In this document: piece after piece, positions 23,535 to 30,518 of the stretch
How positions within the stretch are numbered: position 1 is the first letter of the stretch
Layout of the letters: every line of letters begins with the position of its first letter
Source: a virus
DNA: 30,518 nt
Strand: one strand, 5' to 3'
IMG/VR virus record: IMGVR_UViG_3300023180_000265
Span: 1 to 30,518 of that record
Made by a program: the position numbers and the translations under genes
Notes under the pieces: model-generated
What the model was told of the DNA's origin: nothing
Seen by the model: the letters and a program-made list of their open reading frames with translations, nothing else
Database searches by the model: none

Positions 23535-23711
23535 TCACCACTTGTTTAGAGGGCAATGTAATCCAGGTACAAGGACTTTAGCAGGAAGAAAACAATTACA
23601 TTGCTTACATGTTTTAATCGCTCTATTCATCTCCTCACATTGTAAGCAGATTTTCATTTTTTCTTTTGCTTCTTGTTTAACTACTTCTAAAGATCTTGAA
23701 AATTCAGGCAT
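23535..23711 (-). CDS. Small zinc-ribbon-like protein, 58 aa
   Basis: It begins MPEFSRSLEVVKQEAKEKMK and contains CLQCEEMNRAIKTCKQCNC and later HCPLNKW. The CxxC ... CxxCxC ... C layout could bind one or more zinc ions. Short proteins of this type (DUF6171-like) are known in T4-like cyanophages, with unknown role. The ATG at 23711 overlaps the upstream stop by 8 bases. It precedes paralogue C by four bases. Confidence 0.78.
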   Translation of the reverse strand: MPEFSRSLEVVKQEAKEKMKICLQCEEMNRAIKTCKQCNCFLPAKVLVPGLHCPLNKW

Positions 23712-24021
23712 TATTTTCTCCCATCTCCGCTTCAAGTTCTGCTAATGCTTCTTCGTAAATGTCAGAAACCAGTTGGGGATCTACAGTATAATTATTTTCA
23801 AGACCATTATCAAAGTCCTTGATAACACTATATGGTGTCATCTGATATTTCTCAGTGACATATCTTACTTGTTCGAATAATTTATCTAATAACCGTCTGT
23901 CTTTTCTAACCTCAGCAAAAAACAAAGCATATAAAACGGTTTGAGATGATGATGCCACCATCAATTTTCTAAAATCTTCTCTAATTTCATCTTGAGAAAA
24001 TCCAATATATTTTTCGTCCAT
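23704..24021 (-). CDS. Hypothetical helical protein in the fibre cluster, 105 aa
   Basis: Begins MDEKYIGFSQDEIREDFRKL. It is mainly helical and charged, with LLDKLFEQVRYVTEKYQMTP and an acidic end ALAELEAEMGENNA. The ATG at 24021 lies four bases after the stop of paralogue B, so I reject the extension to 24057. A GATAAATA motif lies 37 bases upstream. Function unknown; perhaps an assembly factor for the neighbouring virion proteins. Confidence 0.72.
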   Translation of the reverse strand: MDEKYIGFSQDEIREDFRKLMVASSSQTVLYALFFAEVRKDRRLLDKLFEQVRYVTEKYQMTPYSVIKDFDNGLENNYTVDPQLVSDIYEEALAELEAEMGENNA

Positions 24022-24025
24022 AATT

Positions 24026-25171
24026 TTATATCTCTTGGATATTTCGCCAACTACCATTATTTATCTTGATTTGTACATTTGGATCATCAGTTTCAATAGG
24101 CATATCAATTTCAATGTCATCCATGTTTAGGGTTTGTGTTAATCCATATTCAGTCGGAGTATTAGAAATCAAATCAATATCTTCAAAAGGATATTGTCCT
24201 GCGGATCCGTCATAGTCAAACGTTTCTTTGATGACTGGGGCTCTAGTAGTATACGAGACATTGAAAGAAGATAGTCCTCCAACACTAACAGAAAATGTTT
24301 TAGTATTCGTTTTTCCACTAGTAGCAGAAGAAGATAATCCACTAGTATTTGTGTTAAAAGGCAACGAAGTTGTCCTTACATAAACAGATTGACCATTAGT
24401 AAAATACTTTGGATTAGCAAAACCACCACCAGAACTATTAGAGAAAAATACACCATTAGAAGAACTTTCAACTTTAATTGTCATATCAATTCCAGATAAT
24501 GTGCCCAACCTTCTAGTGTATTGAGTACTTGGTTCTAATCCAGTGAAAGATGTGGTCCAACTATTAGAAGGAGTTCTATCATTATATACAGTAACTGTAA
24601 TTGTCTCACTAACAGCTGGGCGATCAGGATTATTTGCTGTTAGTGTGTATGACCTAGTTGCTCCACTACCAGTAGATTGAGGGAGATTAGTAATATTACG
24701 AGATGTTGTACCCAATACATTCCACGACTCACCAGCACTGCTGGTTAAAGTTAATGAAGTAGCATTTTGATATCCCCATGATAATCTAGTGTTATAATTT
24801 GGAATGCCATCAGTACCACTAGTTTGTGGGTTAGGAGAAGCAGAAAACCCACTAATTACAGGAGGATCATAGTAAACATACAATCCATTACTACGAAATT
24901 CCGCATTACCAGAAGTAATTGTTACAATGAGATCATTATAATCATTATCAGCACCAGCACCTTGTCTATCGTCAAGACCAATTTGTGTGCTACTATTAAT
25001 TCTATAACCGACAGATCCTGGTCCACTACCCTGGGTAGAATAACCATTAGTACTGCCAGCAGGTTTATCTACAAAAGAAGTTCCAGTATTAGGACCTACA
25101 CAACTACCAGAAAAACATAAGTAGTTTTGATCTCCAGCATCTCTAAATGTATTAAATGTTACGGTAGGCAT
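24026..25171 (-). CDS. Modular adhesin paralogue B (DUF4114-like N-terminus), 381 aa
   Basis: The N-terminal 103 residues contain LDDRQGAGADNDYNDLIVT (66-84), matching the 'GGDNDYND' core of DUF4114, a domain often found in secreted and calcium-binding proteins; two cysteines are also present (FSGSC). Residues 104-197 are the Ig-like domain with SGTDGIPNYNTRLSW. Residues 198-381 are the shared C-terminal module, ending NNGSWRNIQEI. The ATG touches the stop of paralogue A. It is probably a surface protein whose N-terminus binds the host or stabilises the tip. Confidence 0.78.
   Translation of the reverse strand: MPTVTFNTFRDAGDQNYLCFSGSCVGPNTGTSFVDKPAGSTNGYSTQGSGPGSVGYRINSSTQIGLDDRQGAGADNDYNDLIVTITSGNAEFRSNGLYVYYDPPVISGFSASPNPQTSGTDGIPNYNTRLSWGYQNATSLTLTSSAGESWNVLGTTSRNITNLPQSTGSGATRSYTLTANNPDRPAVSETITVTVYNDRTPSNSWTTSFTGLEPSTQYTRRLGTLSGIDMTIKVESSSNGVFFSNSSGGGFANPKYFTNGQSVYVRTTSLPFNTNTSGLSSSATSGKTNTKTFSVSVGGLSSFNVSYTTRAPVIKETFDYDGSAGQYPFEDIDLISNTPTEYGLTQTLNMDDIEIDMPIETDDPNVQIKINNGSWRNIQEI
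24058..24065 (-). promoter_or_regulatory. Late-promoter-like GATAAATA
   Basis: The same motif as at 20635-20642, again within the K-I-N-N codons near the end of paralogue B and 37 bases before the ATG at 24021. It suits a T4-type late promoter for the two small genes and the next paralogue pair. Confidence 0.4.
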
Positions 25172-26749
25172 TTAAATCTCCTGAATACTTTGCCATGGTT
25201 CGTTGTTTATCTTAATTTCAACGTTTGGATCATCAGTTCTTATCTCAACGTCAACATCAATATCATCCATATTTAGAGTTTGAGTTACAGCATATTCACT
25301 AGGAGTATTAGTAATTAAATCAATATCTTCATAAGGATATTCACCAGACGCCCCATCAAAATTAAATGTTTCTCCAATGTTAGGTGGTCTAGTAGTAAAA
25401 GTAACATCAAATGGGTCTAGGGATCCAACCGTAATACTAACTGTTTTGGGATTTGGTTTTCCGAATAAATCATTTGCCCCCAAACCACTAAGATCGGGAT
25501 TAAATCGTAATGTTATCATTTTAATATAAACGTTTTGACCATTAGTAAAATACTGTGGATTAGCGTAAGATCCATTAGCACCATTAGCAAAAAAGACACC
25601 TGATGTAGGGCATGATACTTTAGTTACCATGTCAATGCCAGATAAAGTCCCAAGATTTTTAGCATATTCAGTATTTGGATCCAACCCAGTAAATTCCGTA
25701 GTCCAGGTATTAGATGGTGTATTATCATTAGTAACCTCTACAGTTACTGTTTCGGTAGAACATCCCAACGAGTGACACAACGTCAATGTATATGTTCTAC
25801 TAGCTCCACCACTACCAGCTACAGATTGAGGTAAATTAGTTACCTCAAAAGATCCACTAGTACTTGGATTTGGAACAGAAGCAGAATAAGTACCAGAACT
25901 GATTGTGGCACTGGTAATAGTTAGATCAGATGACGCCGACCAACTCAATGTAGTGTTATAATTTGGAATTCCATCTGTGCCGCTAGTTTGTGGATTAGGA
26001 GAAGCAGTAAAAGAAGAAATATTAGGTAGATCTACAACTGTTAAAGTAACACTATCACCTGAATCTCCAGCAGGACCTTCGGCAGTAATATCGTATGTTG
26101 TGGTATTTTGTGGATTAACTGTGACACTACCAGAAAGACCAGGATTTGTGACACCAGTAACAGATATATTAGGTAGTCCATCAGCATTTTCTGAAATATC
26201 ACCAGCAGATGTCCAAGAGAGTGTTGCTCCACTACCATTTCTTAAAATAGTTGATGGAGATACACTAATAGAAGTGTTTGGTGGAACAGATACATTATGT
26301 GGAGCAATCCAGCGTTCGTTACCAAAAGTGGTATTAACAACTAAGACAAATCCAGCAGCATTACAATCAGAAATAAACTGGTTATAAGAATCTTGGACAT
26401 CAGCCAAAACAGTAGAACCAGAAGTATCAACTGCTAATGATACGACACTTCCTTCTTCTGCTTGATCTAATCCAGTAATAGTAAACCAATCAGAAGTTGG
26501 TGGAACTGTTGACGTTCCATATTTACTATCTAATCTACTAACAGTAATAGGACCAAAAGTAAGAGGATCACTATTCCACGCACTAGGAAGACCTAATTGA
26601 CTGGTATATGATGGTTGTGGATTTAATAACCAAAATTCTCTATTTGGATATGTACTTCTAAAAGTATTAAAGTCAGAATTTCTATTATTAAGATGAGTGG
26701 AAGTATCCGCTTCGTCAACTACAGATATACAAACTACTTTTGCTGCCAT
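25172..26749 (-). CDS. Modular adhesin paralogue A (VWA-like N-terminus), 525 aa
   Basis: The first 150 residues contain SLAVDTSGSTVLADVQDSYN (104-123), a DxSxS metal-ion-dependent adhesion site as in von Willebrand factor A domains, followed by a helix and FVLVVNTTFGNERW. The fold is shorter than a typical VWA domain (about 180 aa), so this is tentative. Two Ig-like domains follow (about 155-240 and 241-345), the second with SGTDGIPNYNTTLSW, then the shared C-terminal module (346-525) ending NNEPWQSIQEI. It may bind a host surface ligand through a metal. Confidence 0.77.
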   Translation of the reverse strand: MAAKVVCISVVDEADTSTHLNNRNSDFNTFRSTYPNREFWLLNPQPSYTSQLGLPSAWNSDPLTFGPITVSRLDSKYGTSTVPPTSDWFTITGLDQAEEGSVVSLAVDTSGSTVLADVQDSYNQFISDCNAAGFVLVVNTTFGNERWIAPHNVSVPPNTSISVSPSTILRNGSGATLSWTSAGDISENADGLPNISVTGVTNPGLSGSVTVNPQNTTTYDITAEGPAGDSGDSVTLTVVDLPNISSFTASPNPQTSGTDGIPNYNTTLSWSASSDLTITSATISSGTYSASVPNPSTSGSFEVTNLPQSVAGSGGASRTYTLTLCHSLGCSTETVTVEVTNDNTPSNTWTTEFTGLDPNTEYAKNLGTLSGIDMVTKVSCPTSGVFFANGANGSYANPQYFTNGQNVYIKMITLRFNPDLSGLGANDLFGKPNPKTVSITVGSLDPFDVTFTTRPPNIGETFNFDGASGEYPYEDIDLITNTPSEYAVTQTLNMDDIDVDVEIRTDDPNVEIKINNEPWQSIQEI

Positions 26750-26750
26750 A

Positions 26751-27662
26751 TCAGAACTTGATAATGTATTCTACTAAAATGTATGGAGGAGTTGCTTCAT
26801 CCAACTTGTAAATATTTTCTGTGGTGATAGTAACCGTAGTTTCTAGTCCTAAAGGATCAATTTCAATTTCACCAGTAGCAGGTTCTAACAACTGATAAGT
26901 CATTTCATTAGCAGCAGCAATATCAGCACTACTAGGAAATTGAACTTGGTGTGAGTGGGCAACAACAGCAGATGATCCTGTTGGTTGTTGAACCTGAACT
27001 AGATTATTAGATCCCTCGTTTTGAGCATCGTTACCACCTAAAGCAGCACCGTCATTACTAACAAAGATAGAATCCGACCAGTTTCCCAAATAACTAAAAA
27101 CACCAATTGTAGCATCATGTCCATGTGCCTGGAATGCTTGATCGCTAAGGAAAGCATTCAATGTATTTCCATCAGAAGAAATAGTTTTAAACTGAGGATT
27201 ACCAATGAAACTTTTTGCTGTAAAAGGAACCAGCTCAAAAGTACCGCCGTATGTAATTGTTTGTGTACTACCAACCAAAGATGAGATCTCAACCTCAGAA
27301 CCTACTCTATATCCCTGAGTAGAATCTGTATTTTCGATCTTGGAATTCAAGAATGTACCAGAAGAAGCAGATCCAGAAATATACTTAGATCCTAAATCAG
27401 GTAACGCAAACTCATTGGATGATAGTTCTTGTCCCTCTTTTTGGAATTTACAATTATCTCCTGTCCCTAGAATTTCTGCTAGAACAGGATACTCGGAAGC
27501 ACTAAGTACAGAACCATCACATCTTAAAAATCCTGCTGGTAAATATGCTCTCCAATTACCAGCGTCAGGAGTATTTCCTGCTGGTAATTGTTGTGGAAAA
27601 GGAATGATAGTACCAGCGACACCACCAAACCTAGCTTTTTCGTTAACGTAGTAGCGTGCCAT
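26751..27662 (-). CDS. Phage tail-collar protein, 303 aa
   Basis: The N-terminal part has the tail-collar pattern: GTIIPFPQQL, then AGFLRCDGSVLSASEYPVLA and FALPDLGSKYISG. The middle carries QAHGHDA and AHSHQVQF, His motifs often seen near collar domains. The end is TPPYILVEYIIKF. It follows the 642-aa collar protein and precedes paralogue A by one base. Such proteins sit in tail fibres or short baseplate fibres and bind host receptors. The first 30 residues (MARYYVNEKARFGGVAGTI) are probably the virion attachment end. Confidence 0.85.
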   Translation of the reverse strand: MARYYVNEKARFGGVAGTIIPFPQQLPAGNTPDAGNWRAYLPAGFLRCDGSVLSASEYPVLAEILGTGDNCKFQKEGQELSSNEFALPDLGSKYISGSASSGTFLNSKIENTDSTQGYRVGSEVEISSLVGSTQTITYGGTFELVPFTAKSFIGNPQFKTISSDGNTLNAFLSDQAFQAHGHDATIGVFSYLGNWSDSIFVSNDGAALGGNDAQNEGSNNLVQVQQPTGSSAVVAHSHQVQFPSSADIAAANEMTYQLLEPATGEIEIDPLGLETTVTITTENIYKLDEATPPYILVEYIIKF

Positions 27663-29591
27663 TTAATAAGCCCTGATGAGATTGGTCATTGTGAGTGATG
27701 CCACTCTAGTAGTAAATCTGATTTGTAAAGCATTAGGAATATTGTCTGGAGTAACTAGAGGTTGTGCTTTTACCTGTATTTGTTCAGATACATCGAGATT
27801 AGTTCCATCATATTGAACAGAAAATGTTCCATCATGATCGTGAGATTCAATAACATCAACACTTCCAAAACTATTTGAGGCAGTATCATTCAAAAAGTCG
27901 GTAGCAGCATGATTAAATAACACTGGAAATGGTCCATGATCTACTGCACCAGCATCATTATTATCAATTACTTTCAAGACATTTGCTGTAGCAACTGCTT
28001 GAGAAGAATCGGAGAAAGGAACAGTAAATCCAGGATGAAATTCACCTTCTTGCTTCAACCACGCCAATTTTTGACCAGCATCTCCAGTTTTACTGGCAGT
28101 TTTGCCAACAGATGTATTGTTAGCAGCATCTCTTAAATTCTTAACACCAACGCTAGCACCAGCATCAAACCAAGATTTTCCAACACCGTGACCAGCTTGT
28201 GCTGTACCAGCAGGAATATATCCTTTTAAAGGTAATCCACCACCAACAATAGCGATGGCATATCTACCAGGACCAGCAGTAAATGGAGATGTTTGCATGT
28301 TAGTAATTTGGGTTTTATTACTTCCAATATAAACACCTGGGTTAGCACTACAAAATAGTTCTAAAGGAACATTAATTGGGCATCCAATACCAAAAGGTTG
28401 TTCTGGTGGACATGGATTACGTCTAGAAGCAAAGTCGGCAAATGTAAAGTCAGGAGTAGCAAATACACAAGCACCGTTTCCTGGTCGATCGTTAGCATCA
28501 TTATAATTAAGAGTATCGTACAATCCCTCGTGGAAGTGCTGTGCCATGTGATATCTTCCTAGTTTCCTAGGCATAACATACACATCCTTAATACCAAATC
28601 CTTTAATAATACTTTGTCCAGTAATAGTACCCTCGAAATAAGAATCTCCAATCTGATTGATAGTAATTGTTAAATCATTTGTCGTCGCTACACCACCATC
28701 AGTACTAAAAACATCACCTTCAATTATTAATCGATCTCCAATTTCATAACCTTCTCCTTTCTGTTTTGTTGCTACAGAATACGTACCATCGGTATTAATT
28801 ACCACCAAGAAAGCAGCGCCCGTTCCAGAACTAGTATCTCCAGAATTTATATTAGTACTAGGTTGAACATCATCACCAGAAACTGTATAAACCTTAGCTG
28901 TGTCTACATCGGGAGCAGTTCCAGTGGAAGAAACTGCTACAATAGTACCGTTAGGATCTGGAACATATTCTAAACTAATATCAGTTAAAGCATTTTGTAC
29001 GTTTGGAGGACCCAAATCTCCTGGTTCAAATCCACCAATAGAATCACCAATATAATCCTTAACAATATTCAAAGCAGCTGGATTATCAATCGGAGACGGA
29101 ACAGCGCCAGCAACAATGGTCTCTGCTTTTAAATTTACAGTAGTAGAATTAGCTTGAGTTCCTGATGTATGAGTGGGAGCAGTTGTTCCTAATGTGCCAG
29201 AAGCAGCTGTTGCGGAAATAAGTTGAACCAAATAATACTTACCACTAGAGACAATAATATCTCCATCATAAACTGTAGCACCAGCACTCCAAGCATCAAC
29301 ATTGCTACCAGAATATAGTCCAAAATATCCTGTAGAAATATCGGCAGCTGCCTTATCATTCATTGGGGGTAAACGGAACGTTCCTGTGTAATTTGGAAAT
29401 GTTCCTTGAAAACTTGTTCCACCATAAGTGTCTCTAAGTACACGTGCTAAAAGTGGATAATCGCCAGCATTTAGTTCTTGATTATTACACAACAACCATC
29501 CTGCTGGAATGTCCGATAGGTCTCCTCCCCATGGTTGCATTGAACCAATAGGGAGGGCTCTTTGTGTTTTTGTTACAGCGTATCCTGGCAT
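27663..29591 (-). CDS. Tail-collar fibre protein with CBM-like segment, 642 aa
   Basis: A collar domain occupies about residues 10-90: LPIGSMQPWGGDLSDIPAGW, LLCNNQELNAGDYPLLARVL, FRLPPMND. At about 94-150 is DAWSAGATVYDGDIIVSSGK with APTHTSGTQ, which resembles carbohydrate-binding module 5/12. A GYEIGDRLIIEGD-type repeat and MAQHFHEGLYD follow, then a long region with no named domain. The C-terminus has IESHDHDGTFSVQYDG and ends LIRAY, like the giant fibre's LIKAY. It is likely a host-recognition fibre acting with the 303-aa collar protein directly downstream. Confidence 0.82.
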   Translation of the reverse strand: MPGYAVTKTQRALPIGSMQPWGGDLSDIPAGWLLCNNQELNAGDYPLLARVLRDTYGGTSFQGTFPNYTGTFRLPPMNDKAAADISTGYFGLYSGSNVDAWSAGATVYDGDIIVSSGKYYLVQLISATAASGTLGTTAPTHTSGTQANSTTVNLKAETIVAGAVPSPIDNPAALNIVKDYIGDSIGGFEPGDLGPPNVQNALTDISLEYVPDPNGTIVAVSSTGTAPDVDTAKVYTVSGDDVQPSTNINSGDTSSGTGAAFLVVINTDGTYSVATKQKGEGYEIGDRLIIEGDVFSTDGGVATTNDLTITINQIGDSYFEGTITGQSIIKGFGIKDVYVMPRKLGRYHMAQHFHEGLYDTLNYNDANDRPGNGACVFATPDFTFADFASRRNPCPPEQPFGIGCPINVPLELFCSANPGVYIGSNKTQITNMQTSPFTAGPGRYAIAIVGGGLPLKGYIPAGTAQAGHGVGKSWFDAGASVGVKNLRDAANNTSVGKTASKTGDAGQKLAWLKQEGEFHPGFTVPFSDSSQAVATANVLKVIDNNDAGAVDHGPFPVLFNHAATDFLNDTASNSFGSVDVIESHDHDGTFSVQYDGTNLDVSEQIQVKAQPLVTPDNIPNALQIRFTTRVASLTMTNLIRAY

Positions 29592-29598
29592 TTTTAGA

Positions 29599-30518
29599 TT
29601 AGATCTCCATTAACCACCAACCGAGTGCTGAGGATGGAGCACCAGTAGATGTTCCATCGTAGTTCGTGCCGCCAAGATAAATTAAACCAAAGGCAGCATG
29701 AGGTGTTTGTACAACCAATTCACCACCATCATAGTCGGTGGAAGATAGATCAGGTGAATTGCCATTTGTATTATCACCTTGAATAGCAACGCCGTCAGGA
29801 GCTCTCATTCTTAGAGAGATGTTGTACGTTAGATTACCACCAACATCAACGATTCTAATTACATCACCAACTCCTGGTTCGGATGGTAACTTGATAGTCA
29901 TATCAGCAGAAGGAGCAACGAAGTAACTAACATTGCTTTCTGCTTGATGTAGTTGAGTACCAGCACCAACAAACTCCCACTTTCTAGCACCCTTAGGTGT
30001 AAAGAATCCTTCTTGTTCAGCGAAGTTTATAGAACCATCGCTTTCAACCTCAAAGAGTTCTTCTGGTTCACGTAACTTCAGGAAGGTATATGAAATACCA
30101 CCAATAGTTTGAGTGCCAGTGCTGTGAGTTGGAGGAGTAGAACCAGAGGTTCCATCAGTATTTACAGTGTATATATTCGTGCTGTAATAGACAGTATCTC
30201 CATCAGCATACGAAGTAGATGCTTGCCATTCAGGTGAATCATCAATTTTATTAACCTGGAATTGACCACCATTTAGTTTGATGCTACCATCAAAGTTGTT
30301 CATTGCTGAACCTTGGATGTTAACAACACCAGCAAGAGTTAAGTTACCGCTGCTATTGTTAACAAACAGTTTTTGATTACTTGTAACATCACCACTAATT
30401 AGGAAGTCACCACCACGTAAGGTAGTATCTCCAGTGTCACCATCAACTCTTAGACGGTCACAATCAGCACCACCAATCCAGAGATCACCACGTGAACAGA
30501 TATCGCCATCAGCAGAAT
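29599..30518 (-). CDS. Partial fibre/baseplate-like protein with CBM-like segment
   Basis: The frame is open through the window edge for 71 codons upstream of the ATG at 30303, so this is the C-terminal part (about 305 aa) of a longer protein. The upstream part repeats RVDGDTGDTTLRGGDFLISG and NNSSGNLTLAGVVNIQG, typical of beta-helical phage shaft sequences. Next comes EWQASTSYADGDTVYYSTNI with PPTHSTGTQ, which resembles CBM5/12 and matches the segment in the 642-aa protein. The protein ends GWWLMEI. The ATG at 30303 is probably internal. It belongs to the tail or baseplate adhesion set. Confidence 0.8.
   Translation of the reverse strand, partial: SADGDICSRGDLWIGGADCDRLRVDGDTGDTTLRGGDFLISGDVTSNQKLFVNNSSGNLTLAGVVNIQGSAMNNFDGSIKLNGGQFQVNKIDDSPEWQASTSYADGDTVYYSTNIYTVNTDGTSGSTPPTHSTGTQTIGGISYTFLKLREPEELFEVESDGSINFAEQEGFFTPKGARKWEFVGAGTQLHQAESNVSYFVAPSADMTIKLPSEPGVGDVIRIVDVGGNLTYNISLRMRAPDGVAIQGDNTNGNSPDLSSTDYDGGELVVQTPHAAFGLIYLGGTNYDGTSTGAPSSALGWWLMEI

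Noticed and set aside
29599-30303. Complete 234-aa gene starting at 30303
   Set aside because: The frame has no stop for 71 codons upstream to the window edge, and that part reads as beta-helical shaft sequence, so the gene is partial.
1-30518. Integrase, attachment sites, insertion sequences, photosynthesis genes or tRNAs
   Set aside because: I looked through the frames and gaps and saw no matching motifs; no cassette shows inverted-repeat ends.

Overview
The window looks like part of the genome of a T4-like marine cyanophage, a myovirus infecting Synechococcus or Prochlorococcus. This rests on gene content, not on a database search. The evidence is a DUF4385 protein, a Dam-type methylase, several 2OG-Fe(II) oxygenase-like proteins, many genes under 100 codons joined by ATGA or TAATG overlaps, and a block of very large glycine/serine/threonine-rich tail-fibre and tail-collar proteins. 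No photosynthesis gene, tRNA or integrase was seen. Every gene I accept is on the minus strand, so transcription runs from high to low coordinates. Both window ends cut through a gene.

Region 1 (about 30518 to 12147) is a virion adhesion module. In transcription order it holds the C-terminal part of a fibre or baseplate-like protein with a carbohydrate-binding-like segment, then two tail-collar proteins. Four modular paralogues follow (525, 381, 562 and 412 aa). Each joins a different N-terminal domain (VWA-like, DUF4114-like, glycine/cysteine-rich, PA14-like) to an Ig-like domain and a shared C-terminal module of about 180 aa. The paralogues form two pairs, each pair followed by small genes. 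A 2232-aa multidomain fibre protein comes next, then a protein with a tail-assembly-chaperone-like segment and an acidic 127-aa protein. A terminator and an extended -10 promoter close the region.

Region 2 (12080 to 9020) is a nucleic-acid cassette of three overlapping genes: SF2 helicase, HNH nuclease and Dam-like adenine methylase. Together they have the parts of a restriction-modification-like or DNA-processing system.

Region 3 (9023 to 1) is a dense run of small, mostly unrecognised genes, probably early or host-takeover functions. It includes two 2OG-Fe(II) oxygenases, a ParB/DGQHR-like protein bracketed by two similar terminator repeats, a signal-peptide protein with an HEGWH zincin motif, an AbrB-like protein and a DUF4385 protein. 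Near 1248-1522 an acidic frame and a basic, Lys/Ser/Thr-rich frame are open over the same bases.

The most unusual features are the mix-and-match adhesin paralogues with their orphan 62-aa C-terminal-like gene, the 12-cysteine cluster inside a polyglycine domain, the helicase-HNH-Dam cassette, and the acidic/basic overlapping reading frames.
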